Shown: one piece after another, positions 18,401 through 26,067 of the stretch
How positions within the stretch are numbered: position 1 is the stretch's first letter
How the letters are laid out: each line of letters opens with the position of its first letter
Assembly (NCBI GenBank): GCA_903848935.1
Contig: CAINHO010000028.1
Location: 1 to 64,000, forward strand
DNA: 64,000 nucleotides
From: an uncultured Pseudomonadota bacterium
GTDB taxonomy: Bacteria > Pseudomonadota > Gammaproteobacteria > Methylococcales > Methylomonadaceae
Reading direction: 5' to 3'
The notes under the pieces: model-generated
The model's input: the letters and a program-made list of their open reading frames with translations, nothing else
The model's database searches: none
What the model was told of the DNA's origin: nothing
Made by a program: the position numbers and the translations under genes

Positions 18401-18751
18401 CGTATTGTTAATGCTCAAACGGCGATTGATTTGCGCGATTTACAAATTGAAATGATTGACCGATTTGGTTTATTGCCCGAACCAACGAAAACATTATTTA
18501 GTATCGCCGAACTCAAACAACAAGCGACGTTGTTAGGCATTAAAAAAATTGACGTACATTCGGAAGGTGGACGTATTTTGTTTTTGCCCGAACCGAATAT
18601 CGATTTGGGACAGTTAATTTCTCTAATTCAAAGCCAGCCGCATATTTATAAACTCGATGGACAAGACAAATTGCGATTTGTGCAAAAATTTGAAAATGTG
18701 GCGCAGAAAATCGGTTTTGTAGCGGATTTATTGAAAGTATTGATGCTCTAA
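15479..18751 (+). CDS. mfd: Transcription-repair coupling factor Mfd
   Basis: 1090 residues from ATG 15479; an upstream TTG in the ORF track is less likely. Mfd removes RNA polymerase stalled at DNA lesions and recruits UvrA. Order: UvrB-homology domains (SAGHREAL, GGILDIFA segments), the RNA polymerase interaction domain (PVVHLEHGVGRYLGL), then RecG-like helicase motors with Walker A GDVGFGKTEVA, DEEH box IIDEEHRFGV, TATPIPRT and the QLRGRVGRS motif VI. The C-terminal TRCF domain carries the usual regulatory tail. It is slightly shorter than the roughly 1150 residues common in enterics. It stands alone, divergent from serC. Confidence 0.98.
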   Translation: MPNTSNLPFPTPKQPIVEWSNFSGCADVLALATAIQTHQCLFIIVTPDAHSALRLEHELTFFLNHSQPILHFPDWETLPYDVFSPLPEIVSERLQTLTVLPTVKSGALIVAANTLMHRLTPPDFLATQKLLFKIGDSLSDIAELLKQRGYEGVSQVFTHGEFALHGGILDIFAMGNRVPLRLEIENGLLKSLRAFDVESQRAFSTDEKIESLTILPAREFPLDSDEKATLFDYLPKEAILVPLPNLKIAISDFDATVKSRFELRKKEALSPEKLFLSPQKLAAEFKKREQIILDVCSPLPDIKFDAHSKQPAHVLTQFVANFEGKILFVAESAGHREALLQTLKRESIYPKIVTDWQAFLNSEHTHCITVASLDAGLILENSAIALITESQLSGEKIAQRRRRKTSARQLETLVANLNELTIGAPVVHLEHGVGRYLGLQTLTIGGIEGEFLALSYAKDDKLYVPVASLHVISRYTGMSEENAPLHKLGNEQWRKAKEKAIARIHDVAAELLEIHAKRAAHEHSAVPLFERIDADEYLSFSQGFRFEETPDQARAIQDIIDDFNQSKPMDRVICGDVGFGKTEVAMRAAFLAVQSGKQVAVLVPTTLLAQQHHSVFCDRFADLPMKIELLSRFVTPKEQKQIAQELEKGTVDIVIGTHKLLGDGLKYKNLGLVIIDEEHRFGVRQKEQFKKLRAEIDLLTLTATPIPRTLNMAMSGLRDISIIASPPPNRHPIKTFINEWEDEQIHEACQREIKRGGQIFFLHNDIKSMEKMAETLSKLIPEARLEIAHGQMHGKELERIMLDFYHQHFNVLLSTTIIESGIDIPSANTIIINRADKLGLAALHQLRGRVGRSHHRAYAYFIVPPKALMTADAIKRLDAIEAAGDLGAGFMLSTHDMEIRGAGELLGEGQSGQIQEIGFTLYTELLERAVLAMKAGKTPEFETSATGAEVELQATALISEDYLFDVHERLVLYKRIVNAQTAIDLRDLQIEMIDRFGLLPEPTKTLFSIAELKQQATLLGIKKIDVHSEGGRILFLPEPNIDLGQLISLIQSQPHIYKLDGQDKLRFVQKFENVAQKIGFVADLLKVLML

Positions 18752-18807
18752 ACGCACACGATTTGCATCGAATTTGGCGTAAAAAGTAACAAAAATCATG
18801 AATTTGG

Positions 18808-18835
18808 TTGTCATCATGTGGTTATTGGTTATAAT
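18808..18835 (+). promoter_or_regulatory. Sigma-70 promoter of the 4.5S RNA gene
   Basis: TTGTCA (18808-18813) and TATAAT (18830-18835) are separated by 16 bases. The predicted start near 18842 leaves about 29 bases before the mature RNA, which fits a precursor trimmed at its 5' end, as known for enterobacterial 4.5S RNA. The near-consensus boxes suit a strong stable-RNA promoter. Confidence 0.75.
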
Positions 18836-18870
18836 ACGCGGGTCTTCAGCCAATCGGCTGACATCATTAT

Positions 18871-18984
18871 GGTAGTTGTATCGGTTCTCTCGCAACGATA
18901 CGCTGTGAACTCCGCCAGGTACGGAAGTAAGCAACGGTAACAGCAGATTCGTGTGCCGAGATGTAGCTGGTACAATTGCCACCC
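18871..18984 (+). ncRNA. ffs: 4.5S signal recognition particle RNA
   Basis: The segment shows the full bacterial 4.5S RNA design: a closing stem GGTAGTTGTA paired with TACAATTGCC, GGTTCTCTCGCAAC on the 5' side, the conserved apical domain CAGGTACGGAAGTAAGCA with its GGAA tetraloop, the symmetric internal loop, and GTGTGCCGAGATGTAGCTGG on the 3' side. These match enterobacterial 4.5S RNA at the conserved positions. It binds Ffh and directs inner-membrane protein targeting. Location just upstream of dnaX is conserved in many gammaproteobacteria. Ends are estimated from pairing, so they may shift by a few bases. Confidence 0.93.
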
Positions 18985-19012
18985 AAAACTCCCCCAACAC
19001 AAATATCCCGTC

Positions 19013-20596
19013 ATGAATTATCAGGTTCTAGCTCGAAAGTGGCGACCGCATAATTTCACAGAAGTCGTCGGACAATCTCACGTTATTACTTCACTCACCA
19101 ACGCTTTAAAACACCAACGCCTGCATCAAGCCTATTTATTTACAGGCACACGCGGCGTAGGCAAAACCACGTTGGCGCGAATTTTAGCGAAAGCGATGAA
19201 CTGTGAAAATTTGCAAAATTTTAACCCCTGCGGACAATGCGACATTTGCCGCGCTGTAGACGAAGGGCGATTTTTAGACTTAATTGAAGTCGATGCCGCC
19301 TCGCGGACAAAAGTCGAAGATACCCGTGATTTACTCGATAACGCGCAATATGCGCCGAATCAAGGGCGTTACAAAGTTTATCTTATCGACGAAGTTCACA
19401 TGTTATCGGGGCATAGTTTTAATGCTTTGCTCAAAACCCTCGAAGAACCACCGCCGCACGTTAAATTCCTGCTCGCCACCACTGACCCACATAAAATCCC
19501 CGTCACCGTTTTGTCTCGCTGTTTACAACTCAATTTAAAACGCTTATTGCCGAGCGAAATTTTCACGCAAATGGGTTTTATTTTAGGGCAAGAAAAGATT
19601 GCGTTTGAACCTGAAGCGTTAAAACTGATTTCACGCGCCGCCGATGGCAGTATGCGCGACGGTTTAAGTTTGCTGGATCAAGCGATTGTGTATGGTAATG
19701 GTCAAGTCAATAACGATGACGTTCATGCAATGCTGGGTTCAATTGCTCAACAACCCGTTGAATCAATTTTGCACGCTTTGGCGCAAGCCGACGCACCTGC
19801 GATTTTGAATCAAATCGATGATTTAAGTCAGCTCAGTCCCGATTTTAGTGATTTGTTGCAACAGCTTTTGCAGTTTTTGCATCGTGTCGCACTGGTGCAG
19901 CACGTTCCAACCACGCTTACGCACGATTTAGATGTTGAAGTCGTGGCGCATTTGGCGAAAGCGATGAGTCCCGAAGATGTGCAGCTTTATTATCAAATCG
20001 GTTTACTTGGACAAAAAGATTTGGAACTTGCACCCGATCCACGCAGCGGTTTTGAAATGGTGATGTTGCGGATGCTGACATTTCGACCCATGAAAAGTGA
20101 AAGTAATCAGCCGATTCCACAATCTATCGCGCCGATTTCTCAACCGCGTCCACCAGTTCAAATTCAATCACCGCAAGTTCACGCGCCACAAGCTGCGCCA
20201 GTTTCAGAATCCCCGCGTATTACCGACAATTGGGCAACAATTTTAACGAATTTGAAAGTCGGGCGAATGGTTAAAGAAATTGCCCGTCATTGCATTTTAG
20301 AATTTCTCGACGAAACACAATGTTGTTTAAATTTAGACCCCGAAAAAGCGAATTTGCTTGATGCGGATGTGACGACAAAAATAGAAACTGCATTGCGCGA
20401 AATGTTTGGCAAACCAATTAAATTAACCATCGAAGTCAAAACACTTGGAATGGCGACTCCCGCACAACAAGTGGTTCACGCACAAGAAAATCGTCAGCAA
20501 GCCGCCGTTGAAGCGATTCATCAAGATCCAAATGTGGTTTATGCAAAAACGCATTTTGACGCGCAGGTTTTACCCGAAACGATCCAACCGTATTAA
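19013..20596 (+). CDS. dnaX: DNA polymerase III subunit tau (gamma/tau)
   Basis: 527 residues from ATG 19013. The ORF track begins 20 codons earlier inside the 4.5S RNA gene, while the family N-terminus is MNYQVLARKWRP. It is the ATPase of the clamp loader, with Walker A GTRGVGKTTLAR, a zinc site CGQCDICRAVDEGR, the DEVH box (IDEVHMLS) and sensor region LLATTDPHKIP. The collar domain follows, then a Pro/Gln linker near residues 365-405 and a C-terminal tau region. It is shorter than the enteric protein of about 640 residues because the linker is short. No convincing A-AAA-AAG frameshift site for gamma was seen. ybaB follows after 24 bases. Confidence 0.96.
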   Translation: MNYQVLARKWRPHNFTEVVGQSHVITSLTNALKHQRLHQAYLFTGTRGVGKTTLARILAKAMNCENLQNFNPCGQCDICRAVDEGRFLDLIEVDAASRTKVEDTRDLLDNAQYAPNQGRYKVYLIDEVHMLSGHSFNALLKTLEEPPPHVKFLLATTDPHKIPVTVLSRCLQLNLKRLLPSEIFTQMGFILGQEKIAFEPEALKLISRAADGSMRDGLSLLDQAIVYGNGQVNNDDVHAMLGSIAQQPVESILHALAQADAPAILNQIDDLSQLSPDFSDLLQQLLQFLHRVALVQHVPTTLTHDLDVEVVAHLAKAMSPEDVQLYYQIGLLGQKDLELAPDPRSGFEMVMLRMLTFRPMKSESNQPIPQSIAPISQPRPPVQIQSPQVHAPQAAPVSESPRITDNWATILTNLKVGRMVKEIARHCILEFLDETQCCLNLDPEKANLLDADVTTKIETALREMFGKPIKLTIEVKTLGMATPAQQVVHAQENRQQAAVEAIHQDPNVVYAKTHFDAQVLPETIQPY

Positions 20597-20620
20597 CTTT
20601 TAAAATAGGAAACTCAAAAA

Positions 20621-20944
20621 ATGAAAAACGCATTAGGTAATTTGATGCAACAAGCTCAAAAAATGCAGGAAGATTTAAAAGCTGTTCAAGATGAATTGGC
20701 GTTAATGCAAGTCGTCGGTGAATCTGGCGGCGGTTTGGTTAGCATCGTCATGACGGGAAAACGCGAAGCCCGAAAAGTCACCATTGATCCCTCACTTCTG
20801 GGCGACGATAAAGATATGTTGGAAGATTTAGTAGCCGCCGCCATTAACGATGCGGTGCATAAAGCCGACAAAATGAAAAAAGAAAAAATGGCGGCGATTA
20901 CGGCGGGAATGCCATTGCCAGCAGGTTTTAGTTTGCCATTTTAA
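20621..20944 (+). CDS. ybaB: YbaB/EbfC nucleoid-associated protein
   Basis: 107 residues. The family pattern is intact: [20 protein letters not shown] forms the N-terminal helix, [21 protein letters not shown] the central strand, and [15 protein letters not shown] plus a Met/Lys-rich end the C-terminus. YbaB binds DNA as a dimer and affects nucleoid organisation. AGGAAA precedes the ATG. In most relatives recR follows dnaX-ybaB; here a HIT hydrolase follows instead. Confidence 0.94.
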   Translation: MKNALGNLMQQAQKMQEDLKAVQDELALMQVVGESGGGLVSIVMTGKREARKVTIDPSLLGDDKDMLEDLVAAAINDAVHKADKMKKEKMAAITAGMPLPAGFSLPF

Positions 20945-20956
20945 TTGGAGCGAATG

Positions 20957-21295
20957 ATGAGCGATTGTCTATTTTGTAAAATGGTGGCGGGTGAAATTAC
21001 GCCGAGTATTGTGTTTGAAAATGACGAATTTTTGGCGTTCAACGATATTCAACCGCAAGCTCCGATTCATATTTTGATTATTCCGAAACGACACATTACG
21101 ACATTGAATGATGCAGATGACGCGCTTTTATTGGGTAAATTGACGCAAACTGTCGCGCAACTCGCTAAAACGCTAGGGGTTGCCGAAACAGGTTATCGCA
21201 CCGTCATCAATTGCAATGCACAGGGTGGGCAAGCGGTCTATCATTTGCATATACATCTATTAGCGGGGCGACAAATGTTGTGGCCAGCAGGTTAA
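20957..21295 (+). CDS. hinT: HIT family purine nucleoside phosphoramidase (HinT-like)
   Basis: 112 residues from ATG 20957, six bases after GGAG; ATG 20954 and TTG 20945 are poorer alternatives. DCLFCKMVAGEI opens the protein with the CxxC zinc pair and YHLHIHLLAGR carries the histidine triad H-x-H-x-H catalytic site. HIT enzymes hydrolyse adenosine 5'-phosphoramidate and related nucleotides. The start lies 12 bases after the ybaB stop, so it probably belongs to the dnaX transcript. Confidence 0.93.
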   Translation: MSDCLFCKMVAGEITPSIVFENDEFLAFNDIQPQAPIHILIIPKRHITTLNDADDALLLGKLTQTVAQLAKTLGVAETGYRTVINCNAQGGQAVYHLHIHLLAGRQMLWPAG

Positions 21296-21328
21296 TTTCT
21301 TAAATTCTTAAAGTAGACGAGTTAAACA

Positions 21329-24300
21329 ATGAACAACAAAAAAGTATTATCCTCCGCCATTTTGTTACTTTTGGCAAAGTCTGCTTTAGGAATTGAAGTT
21401 GAACCAAATAACGATTCTAAAACTGCAAATCCACTAGGATTAGAAAACGTTGGGCAATTGAGCAATGGCAGTGACGTTGATTTTTTCTCGATTACGAATA
21501 GCTGCATTACATATACAGCGGATGACCACACAGCTGACCCAACGCATATAGTGGGAATGTGTACTTCATATACCGCCGCCGACCAAATAGCAGATCCCGC
21601 TAACATAGAAGGCGAGGATAAATATCGTTCTGAAATTTCACTCGCGTTTTCGTGTAATAGCCGTGCTGCAGTTGGTACGGGTGGTTGGTATTTAGGTATT
21701 CACGATTCGCGTGGTATTTTACAAGCCACTTATGACGTAAAACCCACCGATTGCATGACGGGAGCATCTGGATCTGCTGGGCCTTATAGTTTTAAATTTC
21801 CAAGTTTGCGCGATGTGCCAACGTATTATGTATCGGTAGTTGCAGATTGCCATTTGCCGATTTATAACACATCACTCGATCCATTAAACCCCGTCATCAG
21901 TGCAAATAGATTTGTTCAATCTACACCCGCAACACAAACAGATATTGATGCGGCACAAGTTGAAATTACTAAAGCTCAAACTGCTCTGAAATTAGCAATA
22001 ACAGCTTTAAATACGGCAACTTTTTCAATGATTGGATCAAACGACAGTATTGCCAAAGCTAACGATGCGATTTCAATGGCACAAGATATTGTCAATCAAT
22101 CAAAACCTAATTTAACCGCTGCAACATCAATTAACGCGGTGAGTTCAACCACAAAAGCCGTTGGAATTATGGCTAATGCGATGCTGGTTTCTATTCAGCG
22201 GCATCAAATCTTTAATGATTCTGATACCGCAGTCAAAGCAGCGGCTGCAAATGTTACTGCCGAATTGGCGAAATCAGCTCCAAGCGATACAGAGGTCACA
22301 CGATTAAAAACGATTAAAACGAATGCTGATGATACAAAAAACTCTGCCGCAACCGACGATTCCGATGCAACAGCAAAACTAGGCGAAGCAAATACTGCAT
22401 TAGCCAATGCGGTTGCCATTTTAAATACAACTGTGAATACAGATACTGTAGCGGCAAATGCTGCAACGGATGCAGGAACTCGAACGAATAATACTTGTAC
22501 AGTTAGCAATAACGCCACTTACACCATAACCGATACTCAGATTTCCAAACCTTATGAAAACATTGCAGGGAAAACACCTGTACCGCTGCAATTAACGACA
22601 GACCATAGTCAACGAACCGCACAAATTGGCTCATTTAATGAAGTTAATTTTGTTCAGGTCGCGCCATCAGTTGATAACGTTGAAATTCCGCTCACATTTT
22701 CATGTTCTCAGAATTCTACAAGTGGAAGTAAATATGGCTGGTTTGTGAGCCTTTGGGCGCATAGCAATAATTTACCCACGGATACAAAAGGATGGAGTTA
22801 TGAAATTGTGCCAACAGATTGCACCGCGCCCAACACTATTTCATTAACTATTCCAAAAAATGAAACGACGACTTCAATAGATTCCTACTATGTTGGCGTT
22901 CAAACGGCGTGTGCGTTAGCTCCATTGGATTCATCAAGTATTCTCGAAGACAGATATGCTGGAACTATTACTCCGTGCGACGTAAACACAACGAATTACA
23001 CATTAACGTTAGATACTATAAATCCGCCGCTGGTTGTAGCTAATGCAAAGCAAATTCAAACTTCAACGAAAGAGTTAAATACACCTCAAAAAATTGATAC
23101 TGCAATTACTCAAAACTTGTATTACGTTGATAGCACGAATTCGAAAAATGACATTCCGTTAATTTTCTCCTGCCCAAGCGCAAAGCCTTTCACCAATGAT
23201 TGGAAATTGAGCATTTACAATGATTCAAAAGTTTTGCTGTCATCGCAAATTATTAACGGAAGCAGTTGCCGTGATGACAGTGATACGGGTGTGTATAAAC
23301 TCACGCTTCCCAGTGGTTCTTCACGTTATTATTTGTCGGTTGCTTCAACGTGTGCAAGTGCCGACGATAAAACCTGTCAATTAGATACATCGGAATACAC
23401 CATTTCGCGTGATGTTGCCGCCAAACAAACAAAATTAGACACAGGTTTATTAAAAACGGCTATTACACTTGGAACTGATAAAACAGGACAAATCAATTCG
23501 ATTACTGATAACGATGTTTATGTCATTGAAAGCACCAGTGCGCCAGAAATCCCATTGATTTTTTCTTGCACACCCATGGCGGTACGAAAAGCGAACGATT
23601 GGACGTTGAGCATTTATGATGATTCAAACGAATTAGTTTCTTCGCAAGTTATTAACGGCAGTGATTGTGGTTCAGGTTTTAAAGCGGATAAAGGCGGTTA
23701 TAAATTCAAATTATTGTCGGCAGATTCAACACGTTATTACTTGTCGGTTAAATCAACTTGTACGACCACTACTTGCGTTGTCGATACCTCAAACTACAAC
23801 ATTGCCCGCGACGTGACTAAAATTTATACGGGTGTTTTAGCAACGACCAAAAGTATTACCGCGAAAACGGCAAACTTTAAACTCACTAATTGCGGCTCAA
23901 GTCCAAACGCGACTATTGCGGTCAAAGCAGAAAATGTTAATTTGAGTAAAAAATTAAGCCCTATTAACATCCAAATTGGTGACATGGCTTGTCAAACCGC
24001 TGTACCAACTGTTGCAAATTCGCTGACGGGAACAGTCGTTAATCCAAGTACAATTTTTGATTCCACATTGCCTGCCAAAGACAATGCAACCGTTGCTTTA
24101 GGTGATTGTGGGGCGGCAAAAGGGAAGGTGACTTTAACGGGAACGGGCTTGGATTTAGAAAATTTGAATTTTGACAACGCACCTGATGTGGTTTCAATTC
24201 CTGTTAAAGTTGATATGGGTGATTTTCATTGCAGCGGCGAAGATATTTTTTATCTAACTATTAACGATACGGGTGATACCAGTTACACGAATAGTGTGCC

Positions 24301-24856
24301 GCCAGTAAATGTCCCCGTCGTTACACCACCAACGCCTGTTGATACAACGCCAGTCGTTGTAGTACCTCCGCCTGTTGTAATTGTAGATCCGATTACCACA
24401 GCATTAACTACAGCGAAAAATATCGGTGTATCACAAACCAACCAACTCAAATCGGTGACAGACATACAAACTTATTACGTTGACATCGGTTCTTCTCAAG
24501 CAGACGTGAACTTTACATTTAGTTGCCCAAACTCTACACGCTTTACTAACGACTGGACGCTGTCTATTTACGATACGACTAAAAATTTAATTGGTACGCC
24601 TAAAATTATCAATGGTAGCGATTGTGGCATAGGAAAAACGGGGGATAACGGTGCATTTTTATTTACCATCTCTAAAAATTCGCCACGTTCTTATATGGTG
24701 ATTCAATCGGCGTGTAATACAGGTGATCCAACGTGTACGGTAGATTCGTCGCCGTATTTGATTACTCGCGTGACAGCGGCACAAGCTGCTGCGTCAACAC
24801 CTTGTTTTGGCACGAGTTGCGGGACAACGACAAAAGTTAAACCGTTTTTCAATTAG
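21329..24856 (+). CDS. Large secreted protein with repeated beta modules, function unknown
   Basis: 1175 residues. A Sec signal peptide (MNNKKVLSSAILLLLAKSALG) is followed by EVEPNNDSKTANP, the typical start of pre-peptidase C-terminal (PPC)-like domains. At least four modules repeat the pattern NDWTLSIYDDS...INGSDCG...YYLSV.STC...C.VDTS.Y.I.R, with conserved Cys pairs that suggest disulfides. Between modules one and two lies an Ala/Asp/Thr-rich, probably helical stretch (about residues 195-390). A Pro/Val/Thr spacer near 985-1020 precedes the last module. There is no enzyme motif, membrane anchor or sortase-like tail. It is likely exported to the periplasm or cell surface and may bind proteins or glycans (inference). 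A short gap separates it from the TrkA-like gene. Confidence 0.75.
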   Translation: MNNKKVLSSAILLLLAKSALGIEVEPNNDSKTANPLGLENVGQLSNGSDVDFFSITNSCITYTADDHTADPTHIVGMCTSYTAADQIADPANIEGEDKYRSEISLAFSCNSRAAVGTGGWYLGIHDSRGILQATYDVKPTDCMTGASGSAGPYSFKFPSLRDVPTYYVSVVADCHLPIYNTSLDPLNPVISANRFVQSTPATQTDIDAAQVEITKAQTALKLAITALNTATFSMIGSNDSIAKANDAISMAQDIVNQSKPNLTAATSINAVSSTTKAVGIMANAMLVSIQRHQIFNDSDTAVKAAAANVTAELAKSAPSDTEVTRLKTIKTNADDTKNSAATDDSDATAKLGEANTALANAVAILNTTVNTDTVAANAATDAGTRTNNTCTVSNNATYTITDTQISKPYENIAGKTPVPLQLTTDHSQRTAQIGSFNEVNFVQVAPSVDNVEIPLTFSCSQNSTSGSKYGWFVSLWAHSNNLPTDTKGWSYEIVPTDCTAPNTISLTIPKNETTTSIDSYYVGVQTACALAPLDSSSILEDRYAGTITPCDVNTTNYTLTLDTINPPLVVANAKQIQTSTKELNTPQKIDTAITQNLYYVDSTNSKNDIPLIFSCPSAKPFTNDWKLSIYNDSKVLLSSQIINGSSCRDDSDTGVYKLTLPSGSSRYYLSVASTCASADDKTCQLDTSEYTISRDVAAKQTKLDTGLLKTAITLGTDKTGQINSITDNDVYVIESTSAPEIPLIFSCTPMAVRKANDWTLSIYDDSNELVSSQVINGSDCGSGFKADKGGYKFKLLSADSTRYYLSVKSTCTTTTCVVDTSNYNIARDVTKIYTGVLATTKSITAKTANFKLTNCGSSPNATIAVKAENVNLSKKLSPINIQIGDMACQTAVPTVANSLTGTVVNPSTIFDSTLPAKDNATVALGDCGAAKGKVTLTGTGLDLENLNFDNAPDVVSIPVKVDMGDFHCSGEDIFYLTINDTGDTSYTNSVPPVNVPVVTPPTPVDTTPVVVVPPPVVIVDPITTALTTAKNIGVSQTNQLKSVTDIQTYYVDIGSSQADVNFTFSCPNSTRFTNDWTLSIYDTTKNLIGTPKIINGSDCGIGKTGDNGAFLFTISKNSPRSYMVIQSACNTGDPTCTVDSSPYLITRVTAAQAAASTPCFGTSCGTTTKVKPFFN

Positions 24857-24865
24857 GGTTAAACC

Positions 24866-25567
24866 ATGAAAAACATCGTAGTTTTTGGTTATAGCATTAT
24901 GTCGTTAGAAGCGATGAGTCGATTGCCGAAAGATGATTGCAGCATTTTATTTATCGCCAGCAATGACGTGGAAGCGGCGGTTGTGGCAGAAAAAGGATTT
25001 GAAACGCGCATCATCGATTTTAAAAACGACGAAGATTTAATATCCATTGGCATTGGTATAACGGTTGATATTATTTTTTGTTTTTATCCGAACGATTCGG
25101 ATAACGTGTTTCTGACGATTTCAGCACGCGCGTTGGATAAAAGTGTAACTATTATCGCCATCGTAGATGATTCGGAATCGGAAGAAAAATTGCTGGCAGC
25201 TGGCGCGAACAAAATCATTGATCCGTATGAAATTTGCGGTCGTAAAGTACATGAAATGCTGACAAAACCCGATATTAGTGACATTTTGGATCACACGGTT
25301 TTCGGGCGGCACGATTTGAATATGGCGCAAATTGAAATCCCCATCGAATCGCATTTGGAAGGGGTTATGGTGAGTCAGTTGAATTTGCGAAATGAAAAAT
25401 ACAATTTAATTTTGATTGGCGTGGTGGACAGAGAATTGGATGATCAGTTGCATTTTACCAACGGTGAAACGGATCATGAACTCAATGCTGGCGACGTGTT
25501 AGTGGTTATGGGACCCAGTCGCGGTTGTCGATTATTTAGAAACGAGGTGGAATATCAATGGGGATAA
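24866..25567 (+). CDS. TrkA/RCK-type potassium channel regulatory protein
   Basis: 233 residues. The N-terminal Rossmann TrkA-N domain (IVVFGYSIMSLEAM, then FIASNDVEAAVV) covers residues 1-117. A C-terminal RCK-C domain (LEGVMVSQLNLRNEKYNLILIGVV ... LNAGDVLVVMGP) covers about 150-230. Such cytoplasmic proteins gate K+ channels or Trk/Ktr transporters in response to nucleotides. No channel pore gene is adjacent, so its membrane partner is elsewhere or it acts alone. The glycine motif is GxS rather than GxGxxG, so nucleotide affinity may differ. The stop overlaps the dsbB start region. Confidence 0.8.
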   Translation: MKNIVVFGYSIMSLEAMSRLPKDDCSILFIASNDVEAAVVAEKGFETRIIDFKNDEDLISIGIGITVDIIFCFYPNDSDNVFLTISARALDKSVTIIAIVDDSESEEKLLAAGANKIIDPYEICGRKVHEMLTKPDISDILDHTVFGRHDLNMAQIEIPIESHLEGVMVSQLNLRNEKYNLILIGVVDRELDDQLHFTNGETDHELNAGDVLVVMGPSRGCRLFRNEVEYQWG

Positions 25568-26067
25568 TGAGCGTGTTGAAAATTATCAGACCAAGATTTT
25601 GGTTTTTATTGGGCAGCTTAGGCTGTATTTTTTTGTTGAGTATGGGTGCGTATTTTCAATTTAATCAGGGTTTAGAACCGTGTCCGTTGTGTATTTCACA
25701 ACGTATCGCGATTTTTGTAACAGGCTTAGTGTTTATGATTGCGGTCGCGCATAATCCCATTCAAAAAGGCATTAACCGTTATGCGATTTTGGGCGCATTG
25801 ACGGCGTTGGGCGGGGCTTCGATTTCAATTCGTCACATTTGGATTCAAAATTTGCCGCCGGATAAAGTGCCAGAATGTAGCCCCGCGTTGGAATATATGC
25901 TGCAAAACTTCCCGCTGCTGGACACGCTAAAATTGATGCTTTCTGGCACGGGTGATTGTGCAAAAGTCGATTGGACGATGTTGGGATTCAGTATGCCAGT
26001 ATGGACGTTGCTGGCGTTTTTGATGTTGGCGACGTTGAGTTTGGTGCAAATTTGGAATCATGACTAA
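25558..26067 (+). CDS. dsbB: Disulfide bond formation protein DsbB
   Basis: 169 residues (166 if ATG 25567 is used, which overlaps the previous stop as TAATG). DsbB is the inner-membrane quinone reductase that reoxidises DsbA. Four hydrophobic helices are visible. The first active pair is in EPCPLCISQR near residue 40 and the second pair lies in the periplasmic loop (PECSPALEYML and GDCAKVDW). The quinone-associated Arg after CPLC is present. The tail overlaps priA by eight bases. The many Cys in the secreted protein two genes upstream would be natural DsbA/DsbB clients (inference). Confidence 0.95.
   Translation: MGIMSVLKIIRPRFWFLLGSLGCIFLLSMGAYFQFNQGLEPCPLCISQRIAIFVTGLVFMIAVAHNPIQKGINRYAILGALTALGGASISIRHIWIQNLPPDKVPECSPALEYMLQNFPLLDTLKLMLSGTGDCAKVDWTMLGFSMPVWTLLAFLMLATLSLVQIWNHD

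Noticed and set aside
19900-20100. Programmed frameshift in dnaX giving a gamma subunit
   Set aside because: The only A-rich run noticed (CAAAAAG near 20010) is not in the slip phase and has no clear downstream stem-loop.
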